Shown here piece by piece: positions 20,772 to 29,961 of a stretch of 64,000 nucleotides of DNA. The stretch comes from Thiotrichales bacterium 19S9-11 (lineage in GTDB: Bacteria; Pseudomonadota; Gammaproteobacteria; Francisellales; Francisellaceae). A model generated the notes under the pieces. The model did no database searches. It had not been told where the DNA came from and was given only the letters and a program-made list of their open reading frames with translations. A program made the position numbers and the translations under genes. The stretch lies in contig JAKJJT010000002.1 of the NCBI GenBank assembly GCA_021713395.1, positions 1-64,000 of the forward strand, given 5' to 3'. Positions within the stretch are counted from its first letter, which is position 1. Every line of letters starts with the position of its first letter.

Positions 20772-21164
20772 TTAAATCAAACTCTTATATTTATATAAAA
20801 AATGAAACAAGGTCAATGAAAAAACAATCATTAAGATATTATATGACATCCAAAAGGCAACTAAACTAAAGTCTGCATCCCACTGATAATCAAGTATTAA
20901 ATAATAAAAATTTAAAATAATTGAAATAACACCAAGCGTATAAAGAATTAGCTTATCAAATAAATTAATATTTAGCGCCTTAAATAAAAAGAAGATGTAA
21001 ATACAATAGGTTTGCTCAACTACACTAAAAAGTACCATACCAGCCCCGATGAGGTCGTTAGGACTTTGAATGTAATAAGTAATATTACGATATAAAGCAT
21101 AAGCATTTAAAAATGCCATTAGAACTGCAAATAAAACTAAAGCATTTTTCTGTAATTTTGACAT
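20772..21164 (-). CDS. small four-helix membrane protein, unknown
   Basis: 130 residues with about four hydrophobic helices: ALVLFAVLMAFLNAYAL (8-24), GAGMVLFSVVEQTYCIYIFFLF (41-62), LILYTLGVISIILNFYYLIL (72-91) and FWMSYNILMIVFSLTLFHFLY (103-123). It looks like a small integral inner-membrane protein. I do not recognise the family. It lies 67 bp upstream of the GH18 gene on the same strand, so co-transcription is possible. Confidence 0.6.
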   Translation of the reverse strand: MSKLQKNALVLFAVLMAFLNAYALYRNITYYIQSPNDLIGAGMVLFSVVEQTYCIYIFFLFKALNINLFDKLILYTLGVISIILNFYYLILDYQWDADFSLVAFWMSYNILMIVFSLTLFHFLYKYKSLI

Positions 21165-21339
21165 AGCAACCCGTTTTTATCTTTAAAAATTAATCAGTTA
21201 TGTATAATTTCAATATAATTATAAAATATAAAACTAATAATGTCATGAGATTAAATCATGCCCAAACACTTTTCTGAAATATTTTGACAAACACTATGAA
21301 TCACTCTAGCCTTAGACATACTGTGCTATAAGCAAAAAA

Positions 21340-21726
21340 ATGAAAAGAACCATGGAAATAAAAAGAATAATAACTGTCTTTTGTCTAATAACACTAGCAA
21401 CTACTAGCTATTCATACACTTTTAGATGTGTTGGTTTTGAAAAAAACCACTCTGATGATACAAAAACTCACGTCACAAAGAACATCATCATTGATAATGA
21501 CTTATCAAAGATAAACTATAAGCCTGCTAAAGAAGTGCAAAACAAGCAATATATCTATACAGAAGAAGAAGTTAAGTTAAATAAAAATGAAAAAATCATG
21601 GTAAAATCATATTTTAATCCTAACTTCTTAACTTATAACACATCAATTGAACAAGATGGCAAAGCATTAATTTCAACTGAATCTAATTGTGAGTTATTAA
21701 AAAATCCTTTTATGGATAAAAAATAA
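21340..21726 (+). CDS. small exported protein, unknown
   Basis: 128 residues. The N-terminus (MKRTMEIKRIITVFCLITLATTS) is a signal peptide with probable cleavage near YS-YT. The mature part has two cysteines (in FRCVG and SNCELL) that could form one disulfide, as expected of a periplasmic or secreted protein. An internal Met at residue 5 is an alternative start; neither has a strong ribosome-binding site. Its 3' end lies 10 bp from the convergent Rpn-type gene. No family recognised. Confidence 0.55.
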   Translation: MKRTMEIKRIITVFCLITLATTSYSYTFRCVGFEKNHSDDTKTHVTKNIIIDNDLSKINYKPAKEVQNKQYIYTEEEVKLNKNEKIMVKSYFNPNFLTYNTSIEQDGKALISTESNCELLKNPFMDKK

Positions 21727-21736
21727 AGCGTTAGGG

Positions 21737-22657
21737 TTATTTTTTCTTCGTTATGTCTTCTTTTAACTTTTCTACTACCTCCCGGCTCAATCTAGTATAC
21801 TTAACGACTTTTTCAACTGAAAGACCATCAACTATCATGCTCTTAGCTGTTTCTCGTTTTTCGCTAATTTTGCCCTTCTCAATACCTTTTTCAACGCCTT
21901 GCTGTTCCCACTGTTCTGCAACTGTCATAACAATACCTTCCAACTTAGGTTGTTTATCAATAATTTTATCATAAAATACCCCTGTCTCCATATCTGAGTA
22001 CTTACTCATATAGCGTATGAGTGTTTGGCTTATATAATCATCATAATTAATTAAATATTTAGCTGCAATTTCTAAATTACCATCAATCTCTTTATTTTGA
22101 ATATATTTCAAAATATACTCAACTCCAGCTATATGACCATGTTTTTCAATTTCTTCATCACTCACTCTTGTGATATCAACAAATTGATTAGTAAATGCAT
22201 ATTCTCTAGCTAAAGATGGATTTTCAAAGTAATCACTTAAGTCTAAGCTGTAGCTAAATGGCTTTTTATTAGCATAAAAGATAATAGTAACAATAAGTGG
22301 TAATTTTTTAACGCTCTTATTTCTTTTTAAAAAATCTAATAAATATGCAGTCTGATAATGTCTTACTCTCAGTAAAAGTGTTATATCATTGCTCATTTGT
22401 GCCTCTATGTGAGCAATACAAGCACCAAGATCACCATTTCTAAATTTAAATTGAAAGACTAAGTCAGATTGTTCTTTTGATTTGATATTTTGTTTGTTTT
22501 GTTGCCTGGTATGTTCAACATTAGCCGAATCAAGTTTAACTGTACGCCAATCTACTTTACTAGATAATCCTATGGGCATATAAGTCCGTAAAAAAGATAT
22601 TGCAATTGAACGATCTGTAATAACATCTTTAAACACTTGATCATGAATATTTACCAT
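21737..22657 (-). CDS. Rpn-family recombination-promoting nuclease / PD-(D/E)XK transposase-like
   Basis: 306 residues. The N-terminal HDQVFKDVITDRSIAISFLRTYMP block is the hallmark of the Rpn/Transposase_31 family (PF04754). Candidate PD-(D/E)XK residues are Asp in SDLVFQF and Glu in CIAHIEAQM. The C-terminal tail (MIVDGLSVEKVVKYTRLSREVVEKLKEDI) is typical of these proteins. Rpn proteins are DNA endonucleases that promote RecA-independent recombination; many copies per genome are usual in some intracellular gammaproteobacteria. The gene starts 4 bp after the TIGR00266 gene ends, so the two are likely co-transcribed. Confidence 0.85.
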   Translation of the reverse strand: MVNIHDQVFKDVITDRSIAISFLRTYMPIGLSSKVDWRTVKLDSANVEHTRQQNKQNIKSKEQSDLVFQFKFRNGDLGACIAHIEAQMSNDITLLLRVRHYQTAYLLDFLKRNKSVKKLPLIVTIIFYANKKPFSYSLDLSDYFENPSLAREYAFTNQFVDITRVSDEEIEKHGHIAGVEYILKYIQNKEIDGNLEIAAKYLINYDDYISQTLIRYMSKYSDMETGVFYDKIIDKQPKLEGIVMTVAEQWEQQGVEKGIEKGKISEKRETAKSMIVDGLSVEKVVKYTRLSREVVEKLKEDITKKK

Positions 22658-22661
22658 GGCT

Positions 22662-23366
22662 CTATTTTTTCTTTATCATCTTGGTTTTATTTACAGTTTT
22701 AAAGCCTGATGAGCTCTGAATATAAACATCACCGTAACCTGATAGCTTCGCTAAAAAAGCACCCTCACCCCCAAAAAGTGTATTTTTAAAACCATTAACT
22801 GTTTCAATATGAAAATCAATACTTTCTTCAAAACCAATAATTGAATTAATATCAACACGTAAAACCTCTCCTCTATTTAGTGTTTTTTTGACTATCGAAC
22901 CACCTGCATGAATAAAAACAGTCCCTTCACCCATAAATCTTTGTAGTATCATGTTATCTTTAGAGATCATACTTGAGCTAAGCCTCTTATTGAATGTCAT
23001 ATCTACAATTACATTGCCAAAAGCACATAAAAATGCATTTTTTCGGCATAATAAGTTCATTTTATCTCGATTTAGGTCAATTTTTTTGATTTGCCCTGGA
23101 TATGGTGGAGAAAAAGCAACGAGTGCTTTCTGATCACCCTTGTTGCTAAAGTTAGTCATAAAAAAACTACTACCTGATAATAGTCGCTTTAACCCATGAA
23201 CTAAATTATCACCCGAGTTAGTTTTCATACTAACATTCTGATCCATATAGACTAACCTTCCTGGCTCTGCTTTAACTCTTTCATTGGGCCCTAGCTCTAT
23301 TTCAAGCATTTGTAAATCATGGCCGATAATCTTATAACTCACTGAATTAGAAATTATTTCATTCAT
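22662..23366 (-). CDS. TIGR00266/AIM24-family protein
   Basis: 234 residues. Conserved family blocks are readable: LEIELGPNERVKAEPGRLVYMD near the start, GLKRLLSGSSFFMTNFSN, and LVAFSPPYPGQIKKIDL. Later come GEGTVFIHAGGS and LAKLSGYGDVYIQSS. This beta-barrel family is widespread in bacteria with no settled biochemical function; the yeast relative AIM24 is mitochondrial. An excellent AAGGAG ribosome-binding site sits 6 nt before the ATG. It is first in a two-gene unit with the Rpn-type nuclease. The 197 bp upstream (23367-23563), shared with the divergent nnr gene, is very AT-rich with no clear operator. Confidence 0.85.
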   Translation of the reverse strand: MNEIISNSVSYKIIGHDLQMLEIELGPNERVKAEPGRLVYMDQNVSMKTNSGDNLVHGLKRLLSGSSFFMTNFSNKGDQKALVAFSPPYPGQIKKIDLNRDKMNLLCRKNAFLCAFGNVIVDMTFNKRLSSSMISKDNMILQRFMGEGTVFIHAGGSIVKKTLNRGEVLRVDINSIIGFEESIDFHIETVNGFKNTLFGGEGAFLAKLSGYGDVYIQSSSGFKTVNKTKMIKKK

Positions 23367-23569
23367 ATTATCTCCTTATATTATTAAAAATAATTTATTA
23401 TTATAATTTATAAAAAATTCAAACAGACTTTAAGATAAAAATAATATATCTATAAAATTGAAAAATAAATCATGATATACAATTATTTGTACACTTATAA
23501 TTTGTTTTATTATCAATAAGTAGTGTGCTTTAATTTAAGTTATTAAGCTGATTAAAAAGGTTAATGAAA

Positions 23570-25033
23570 ATGGAATTTTTATATAACACTAGTCAAGTTT
23601 ATAAAATTGAAAAAACCATTGCAGCTAAAGATAAGATTCCTATGGCTTTATTAATGCAACGGGCTGGTTTTGCAATCTTTAGAAATATTCCAGAGAATGC
23701 AAGACAAACACTTATTTTTATTGGTCCTGGAAATAATGGTGGTGATGGCATTGTTACTGCTTGTTTTTTGAAGCAATTTGATAAAGAACCGATTGTCATA
23801 CATCTCACTCCTTTAACAAACCTATCCCCACTTGCAAAGAAAATGTCCGATCATGCAAAGACACTCGGCGTTATCTTTAAGAAATTTGATCTTGATTTTC
23901 TTAAAAAATTAAATGTTAATCAAGCAGATACTATTGTTGATGCTTTATTTGGTATTGGACTATCTAAAGCGCCAACTGGTAACTTTAAACAAGCGATTGA
24001 GTGGATTAATCAAACAAAAGCTTATGTTATTAGTGCTGATTGCCCATCTGGCTTATCTGCAGATAATGGATCCCCTTTCAATCCAACAGTTAACGCACAA
24101 CTAACTGCGCAGTTTTTACTTAAAAAACAAGGACTTTATAGTGAAGAAGCTGCTAATTATGTTGGTAAACTTCAATTTAATAACCTCGGCATTGAAAATA
24201 TCAGCACATACGGTGAAGGAGAAACACGCCTTTTAACAAGAAAATATATTGATCAACAGCATAAACCAAGAAAGCCCAATAGTCATAAAGGCATGCTTGG
24301 TCATATTGTCATTATTGGTGGTGATACGGGCATGGGTGGTGCTGTGATTTTAAATGCATTGGCTGCTTTAAAATCAGGGGCAGGTAAAGTAACTGTATTA
24401 ACCCAGCCAGAACACGTTATTGCTTTATTAAGTTATCTTCCTGAGGCTATGGTTAAAGGTGTTAGTGCTGATGAAAATATCAGTTCATATTTAGATGATG
24501 CTTCTGTGATTACAATTGGCTCAGGTATGTCAATAGAACTAAGCTGGTCTAATTATTTCTTTAATATTGTTGATAAATATACTAATAGTAAAAAACCTAG
24601 GGTCTATGATGCTGGCATGCTACACTATTTAGCATTAAAAAAAGAAAAAAAATTATTTAAAAACAGTATATTAACACCACATGTAGGTGAGGCAGCTAAA
24701 CTACTAAAACAAACAAATAGTACTATTTCTAATCAACGCTTTAATGCACTTGATAATCTTGTTAAAACTTATCAAGCAACTGTCATTTTAAAAGGTAAAG
24801 GGACATTGATAGGCTCACCACAGCATAAAAGAAGTCTATGCCCCTTGGGTAACCCTTATATGGCAACAGCAGGCATGGGTGATCTTTTAACTGGCATGGC
24901 CGCCGCATACCTTGCTCAAGGCTACCAAACACAGCTAGCAGCCGAGCTTGCAGTCTGGCAACATGCTAAAAAAGCGGATGAATTATTAAGCTTAGGTAAG
25001 GTACCAATGATTACTTCTGATATGCTCGAATAG
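23570..25033 (+). CDS. nnr: bifunctional NAD(P)H-hydrate epimerase / ADP-dependent NAD(P)H-hydrate dehydratase
   Basis: A two-domain metabolite-repair enzyme that restores NAD(P)H from its hydrates. Residues about 1-215 are the YjeF_N epimerase with the GPGNNGGDG loop and VDALFGIGL. Residues about 225-487 are the ribokinase-like dehydratase, with HKGMLGHIVIIGGDTGMGG, LTPHVGEAAKLL and the anion-hole motif TAGMGDLLTGMAAAYLAQG (usually GSGD, here GMGD). The full-length YjeF homologue is about 500 residues, so it is complete. Two in-frame ATGs (23564 and 23570) follow AAAGG; the second is better spaced (about 9 nt) and is preferred. No tsaE follows; potG begins 87 bp downstream. Confidence 0.9.
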   Translation: MEFLYNTSQVYKIEKTIAAKDKIPMALLMQRAGFAIFRNIPENARQTLIFIGPGNNGGDGIVTACFLKQFDKEPIVIHLTPLTNLSPLAKKMSDHAKTLGVIFKKFDLDFLKKLNVNQADTIVDALFGIGLSKAPTGNFKQAIEWINQTKAYVISADCPSGLSADNGSPFNPTVNAQLTAQFLLKKQGLYSEEAANYVGKLQFNNLGIENISTYGEGETRLLTRKYIDQQHKPRKPNSHKGMLGHIVIIGGDTGMGGAVILNALAALKSGAGKVTVLTQPEHVIALLSYLPEAMVKGVSADENISSYLDDASVITIGSGMSIELSWSNYFFNIVDKYTNSKKPRVYDAGMLHYLALKKEKKLFKNSILTPHVGEAAKLLKQTNSTISNQRFNALDNLVKTYQATVILKGKGTLIGSPQHKRSLCPLGNPYMATAGMGDLLTGMAAAYLAQGYQTQLAAELAVWQHAKKADELLSLGKVPMITSDMLE

Positions 25034-25120
25034 TTTATGTTTATTTTCTTCTGGTATCGAAATAATTTTTAAATTAAAATACCGTCGTCTAATCTTTTTC
25101 CTTTATGGAGTACCCTTGGA

Positions 25121-26236
25121 ATGCAAAAAAGTCTTAAACCTTTAGTTAGCATTAAAAGCCTAACAAAACGCTTTGACGATGGCTATGTTGCTGTCGATAA
25201 TGTAAATCTTGACATTTATCCTAAAGAGTTCTTCTCTCTTTTAGGTAGCTCAGGCTCTGGTAAAAGTACTTTGTTACGTATGCTAGCTGGGTTTGAGAGT
25301 CCAACTGAAGGCAAAATTTTGCTTGATGGTATGGATTTAACACGTATTCCACCTTATGCACGCCCTGTGAATATGATGTTTCAGTCCTATGCACTATTTC
25401 CACATATGACCGTTTATCAGAATATTGCATTTGGTTTAAAACTAGACAAATTGTCAAGAATTGATGTTGCTAAACGCACTGATGAGGCACTTGCCTTAGT
25501 TGAAATGTCAAAGTACGCTAAACGTAAGCCACATCAGCTATCAGGAGGCCAACGCCAACGGGTTGCACTTGCTCGCTGCTTAGCTAAGCGGCCTAAACTA
25601 ATTCTTCTTGATGAGCCGCTATCTGCACTAGATAAAAACCTACGCGGTCAAATGCAATTTGAGCTGGTTGATATTCAAGAACAAACGGGTAGTACTTTTA
25701 TTATGGTAACTCATGATCAAGAAGAAGCAATGACCATGTCAACACGGATTGGGATTATGTCTGAAGGCTATTTAGAACAAGTAGCACAGCCAAATGAAAT
25801 TTATGAATTTCCAAATAGTCGCTTAGTTGCAAATTTTATTGGATCAAGCACTATTTTTGAAGGCTATATTGCACAAACATCACGCACAAAAAGTTTTATT
25901 CAATCAGACACCGACAGATGCACATTTGAGTTAAATCGAGGCATTGATGGTATTTCTGGCCAGCAAATCTGGGTTGGTATTCGTCCTGAAAAAATTATGA
26001 TTTCTAAAACCCCACCAGATAACTACAGTCACCAGCAACCAATTAACTGTCTAACTGGCACTGTTGAAAATATTGCTTATATGGGTGGGTTATCTACTTA
26101 TCATGTTAAAACAGACAATGGACGCATTATTAAATCAATGGACTTTAACGTTGAGCGTAATGCAGATAATCCAACCTGGGAAGATCGTGTTTATCTGACT
26201 TGGGAGTCTAAAAATATCATGGTGCTCTACTCATGA
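25121..26236 (+). CDS. potG: putrescine ABC transporter ATP-binding protein
   Basis: 371 residues, the length of PotG. Walker A is GSSGSGKST (about 43-51), the Q-loop is MMFQSYALFP, the ABC signature is LSGGQRQRVALARCLA, Walker B is LILLDEPLSALD and the H-loop is VTHDQEEAMTM. A C-terminal TOBE domain follows (IWVGIRPEKIMIS). RPVNMMFQSYALFPHMTVYQNIAFGLKLDKL is PotG-like. It energises polyamine import at the inner membrane with PotH/PotI. The stop overlaps the potH start by 4 bp (ATGA), so translation is coupled. No potF substrate-binding gene is present here. Confidence 0.92.
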   Translation: MQKSLKPLVSIKSLTKRFDDGYVAVDNVNLDIYPKEFFSLLGSSGSGKSTLLRMLAGFESPTEGKILLDGMDLTRIPPYARPVNMMFQSYALFPHMTVYQNIAFGLKLDKLSRIDVAKRTDEALALVEMSKYAKRKPHQLSGGQRQRVALARCLAKRPKLILLDEPLSALDKNLRGQMQFELVDIQEQTGSTFIMVTHDQEEAMTMSTRIGIMSEGYLEQVAQPNEIYEFPNSRLVANFIGSSTIFEGYIAQTSRTKSFIQSDTDRCTFELNRGIDGISGQQIWVGIRPEKIMISKTPPDNYSHQQPINCLTGTVENIAYMGGLSTYHVKTDNGRIIKSMDFNVERNADNPTWEDRVYLTWESKNIMVLYS

Positions 26237-27150
26237 GTAAGTTAAAAATAAGCAAACAAGACATACTATTACTCTGGCAAAAACGCTTTGTTGTACTATT
26301 ACCTTATCTATGGTTTATTATTTTTCTACTCATTCCTTTTTTAATTGTCTTACGCATTAGTTTTTCAGTGCCTCAAGATAGTATTCCACCAATTACACCA
26401 TTTTTAACGATTAATGACTATACGATTAATATTCTAATTAATCTCAGTAACTACTTTTTTATGCTAAAACATCATGTATTTTTCTTAGCAATTTTAAACT
26501 CATTAAAAATGGCTTTAATTACAACGATATGCTGCATTTTAATTGGTTATCCAATGACACTTGCAATTGTTAGAGCAAAATCAGTGACAAGAAAATTAAT
26601 TTTAATGCTGATTATCATCCCTTACTGGACATCATTTCTTTTACGCGCCTATGCTTGGGTGACAGTTTTACAGAATAATGGTCTTGTAAATCAAATATTA
26701 AACAAACTTGGCTTTGATAGCCTACCACTAATTTACAATAATTTTTCAGCCTATCTTGGCTTAATCTATGGTTACTTACCATTTTTTATCTTACCACTTT
26801 ATGCAACCTTAATTAAGATGGATCGCACATTGGAAGATGCCGCCCTTGATCTTGGTGCTAAACCATTGACTATCTTCTATAAAATCATCCTCCCTCTATC
26901 TATGCCTGGCTTACTTGCTGGCAGTTTACTTGTGTTTATTCCAGCTGTTGGTGAAGTAATTATCCCTCAAATACTAGGCGGATTGAATACCATTATGGTA
27001 GGTAATGTAATCTGGCAAGAGTTCTTTACTGCTCAAAACTGGGGAATTGCTGCGGCATTAGCGGTTATTTTATTACTGCTCCTTATTATTCCGATTGTCT
27101 TATTACAACGCCTCCAACAGAAACAATCATCACGTCGTTATAAATCTTAA
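26233..27150 (+). CDS. potH: putrescine ABC transporter permease
   Basis: 305 residues and about six transmembrane helices. The EAA-loop is LEDAALDLGAKPLTIFYKIILPLSMPG (about 202-226). LVFIPAVGEVIIPQILGG and GNVIWQEFF are PotH/PotB-type signatures. It forms the heterodimeric membrane channel with PotI. Overlaps potG by 4 bp and is followed by potI after 9 bp with AAGGAAT as ribosome-binding site. Confidence 0.92.
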   Translation: MSKLKISKQDILLLWQKRFVVLLPYLWFIIFLLIPFLIVLRISFSVPQDSIPPITPFLTINDYTINILINLSNYFFMLKHHVFFLAILNSLKMALITTICCILIGYPMTLAIVRAKSVTRKLILMLIIIPYWTSFLLRAYAWVTVLQNNGLVNQILNKLGFDSLPLIYNNFSAYLGLIYGYLPFFILPLYATLIKMDRTLEDAALDLGAKPLTIFYKIILPLSMPGLLAGSLLVFIPAVGEVIIPQILGGLNTIMVGNVIWQEFFTAQNWGIAAALAVILLLLLIIPIVLLQRLQQKQSSRRYKS

Positions 27151-27159
27151 GGAATTGCC

Positions 27160-28044
27160 ATGACAAAAAAAATGACATTTTCAAATATTGTTTTGCTTTT
27201 AGGCATTCTATTTCTCTACCTACCTTTAGTGATCATGGTGATTTTTTCTTTTACAAATTCAGCACTTATCACTGTCTGGGGTGGATTTTCTACTGTCTGG
27301 TATAAAGTCCTATTTCAAGATAGTGATATTATTGCAAGCGCCCTAAGAAGCTTAAAACTTGCTCTTTGTGCAGCAACTGGTGCAACAATTTTAGGCACAA
27401 TGGCCGCTTATACACTAACAAGATTTAATCGCTTTAGAGGTCGTGGCTTATTTTATGGTATGACACTAACACCACTTGTCATGCCTGATGTAGTAATTGG
27501 TATTTCATTACTTTTAATGTTTGTAAGCTTACAAGCACTAATTACAAGTATACTAGGTACTTCATTTGATATTCGAGGCTTCTTTACGATTCTTGCAGCA
27601 CATATTACTTTTTGTACCGCTTATGTCAGTATTATTATGCAATCTCGCCTTGCACATATTGATCGTTCAATTGAAGAGGCGGCAATGGACCTTGGTGCTA
27701 AGCCTGCGAAAACTTTTTTTTCAATCACCCTGCCGCAAATTATACCTTCATTAATCGCTGCTTGGTTACTTGCATTTACTTTATCATTAGATGATCTTGT
27801 CATTACAGAGTTTGTTGCAAGCCCTAACCAATCAACCTTACCGATGTATATTTATTCAACTGTTAAAACGGGTCCAACGCCTGAAATAAACGCACTGGCA
27901 ACGATTATTATTGGTATTGTTATGATCGCTGTATTAATTGCGACATTATTATCATTTCATTTTGAACGTCTGAGAAAAAAAGATAGATTATCGCTTAAGA
28001 AAAAGAAAAGTGGCGCGATGACATTGTTTGGTACGCTTCGATAA
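27160..28044 (+). CDS. potI: putrescine ABC transporter permease
   Basis: 294 residues with six predicted helices and the EAA-loop IEEAAMDLGAKPAKTFFSITLPQIIPS, plus LSLDDLVITEFVASPNQSTLP typical of PotI/PotC. Last gene of the potGHI operon. Its last 50 bp overlap the 3' end of the convergent dxs gene. The extra basic C-terminal tail (LRKKDRLSLKKKKSGAM) is the overlapping part and exceeds the E. coli PotI length (281). Confidence 0.92.
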   Translation: MTKKMTFSNIVLLLGILFLYLPLVIMVIFSFTNSALITVWGGFSTVWYKVLFQDSDIIASALRSLKLALCAATGATILGTMAAYTLTRFNRFRGRGLFYGMTLTPLVMPDVVIGISLLLMFVSLQALITSILGTSFDIRGFFTILAAHITFCTAYVSIIMQSRLAHIDRSIEEAAMDLGAKPAKTFFSITLPQIIPSLIAAWLLAFTLSLDDLVITEFVASPNQSTLPMYIYSTVKTGPTPEINALATIIIGIVMIAVLIATLLSFHFERLRKKDRLSLKKKKSGAMTLFGTLR

Positions 28045-29884
28045 TCCCTTGAACACTTAAACCAACACTTGCTAATAGACTTATTTGGTCACCATGCGGC
28101 AAATATTCATCAGGCAAACCTAAGTTACGTATTTTAAGATTTTGATGAAGGTTATGATTGATTAAAAATTCATTAATAGCAGAGCCTGCACCACCACAAA
28201 GGCTATTTTCTTCAATTGTAATCATATGTTCAAACTTTTGAGACACTTGCTTTAACAGCGCCTCATCTAAAGGCTTAACAAAGCGCATATCATAAACCGT
28301 TGCATTGATACTCTCAGCTGCTTCTAATGCAAACGAAAGCATACTACCAAAACTTAAAATAACTACATCAGAATCAAATGCTTTTCTAACAAGCCTTGCT
28401 TTACCTAGCTCAATATCACTATTTTCTTTAATTATAACATTTTTTCCACAGCCTCTTGGATAACGTACTGCACAAGGCCCCTGATACGCATAACCAAACT
28501 CAAGCATATGATATAACTCATTTTCATCTGCAGGTGTCATAATCACAGTATTTGGAATACAGCGTAGAAAACTTAAATCAAAGCTGCCTGCATGCGTTGG
28601 GCCATCTGCGCCCACAAGACCCGCACGGTCAATCGCATATAAAACATCTAAATTTTGAATACTGACATCATGAATAAGCTGATCATAAGCTCTTTGTAAA
28701 AACGTAGAATAGATCGCAACGACTGGTTTTTTGCCTTCACAAGCAAACCCTGCTGCGAGTGTTACGGCATGTTGTTCTGCAATGGCAACATCATAGTAAC
28801 GACTTGGAAAACGTTTAGAAAACTCAACCAAATCAGATCCTTCACGCATCGCAGGTGTAATACCGATCAATCGCTCATCTTTCTCTGCACGATCGCATAA
28901 CCAACGACCAAAAATATTTGAATACGTCGGTTTTTTTTCTATTTTTTGATCAATATTAACTGCTTGAGATGAATGAAAACTGGGTGAAACATGATGAAAT
29001 TTAATTGGATCTTCTTCAGCCTTTTCATAGCCTTTACCTTTTTTGGTAATCACATGTAATAAACAAGGCCCCTGATGATCTTTTAAAGTTTCTAATACAG
29101 GCACCAGTTCATCTAAATTATGCCCATCAATTGGACCAACATAATAAAAACCAAGTGCTTCAAATAAATTTCCCGGTAATAACATACCTTTACTTTGAGA
29201 TTCAAAGCGTTTTGCAAACTCCCAAGCACCTGGAATTTTAGTTAAAACTCTTTTACTTTGCTCTCTAAACTGATGATAAAAGCTACCGGATAATACTTTG
29301 GTTAAATAATGGGTTAATGCACCGACATTCTCTGAAATAGACATTTCATTATCATTTAAAATAACAAGCAAGTTACTTCTTAAGCCTCCGGCATGATTTA
29401 GTGCTTCAAAGGCCATACCAGCAGTCATTGCACCGTCACCAATAACAGCAATTGCTTTTTGCTTTGAGCCATTTAACTTAAAAGCTTCTGCCATACCGAT
29501 TGCAGCGCTAATTGATGTTGATGAGTGTCCAACACCAAAGGCATCATACTCACTCTCATCTCGCTTAGGGAAAGGCGCTAATCCCTTATCTTTTTTAATC
29601 GTTGATAATAGGTCTCGTCTACCTGTTAAAACCTTATGAATATAGCTTTGATGCCCTACATCCCAAATAAGCTTATCATCTGGCGTATTAAAGACATAAT
29701 GAAGCGCTATGGTTAGCTCTAATACCCCTAAACTTGATGCAAAATGACCACCACAGATATCGAGTGTATCAATCAAGTAATCTCTCACCTCAGAAGCCAG
29801 ATTAACTAGCTCTTTTTGACCTAGTTTTTTTAGATCATTAGGTGATTCTATGTTCATTAATAGTGGGTATTCTTTTTCAGACAT
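27995..29884 (-). CDS. dxs: 1-deoxy-D-xylulose-5-phosphate synthase
   Basis: 629 residues, the family length. It makes DXP from pyruvate and glyceraldehyde-3-phosphate, the first step of the MEP isoprenoid pathway and also feeding thiamine and pyridoxal synthesis. The TPP-binding motif is GDGAMTAGMAFEALNHAG with LNDNEMSIS. The N-terminal WDVGHQSYIHKVLTGR, the central IAEQHAVTLAAGFACEG, and DRAGLVGADGPTHAG with His are all present. It stands alone with no ispA/xseB neighbour and overlaps convergent potI by 50 bp. GTTAG, rather than a strong ribosome-binding site, precedes the ATG. Confidence 0.95.
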   Translation of the reverse strand: MSEKEYPLLMNIESPNDLKKLGQKELVNLASEVRDYLIDTLDICGGHFASSLGVLELTIALHYVFNTPDDKLIWDVGHQSYIHKVLTGRRDLLSTIKKDKGLAPFPKRDESEYDAFGVGHSSTSISAAIGMAEAFKLNGSKQKAIAVIGDGAMTAGMAFEALNHAGGLRSNLLVILNDNEMSISENVGALTHYLTKVLSGSFYHQFREQSKRVLTKIPGAWEFAKRFESQSKGMLLPGNLFEALGFYYVGPIDGHNLDELVPVLETLKDHQGPCLLHVITKKGKGYEKAEEDPIKFHHVSPSFHSSQAVNIDQKIEKKPTYSNIFGRWLCDRAEKDERLIGITPAMREGSDLVEFSKRFPSRYYDVAIAEQHAVTLAAGFACEGKKPVVAIYSTFLQRAYDQLIHDVSIQNLDVLYAIDRAGLVGADGPTHAGSFDLSFLRCIPNTVIMTPADENELYHMLEFGYAYQGPCAVRYPRGCGKNVIIKENSDIELGKARLVRKAFDSDVVILSFGSMLSFALEAAESINATVYDMRFVKPLDEALLKQVSQKFEHMITIEENSLCGGAGSAINEFLINHNLHQNLKIRNLGLPDEYLPHGDQISLLASVGLSVQGIIEAYQTMSSRHFSFS

Positions 29885-29961
29885 ACTAACCTAATCATTA
29901 CACGTGCTTATTTTTTCATCCGTTATTATGTCGTGAACTTACCCAATACTCAAGAAAAACC

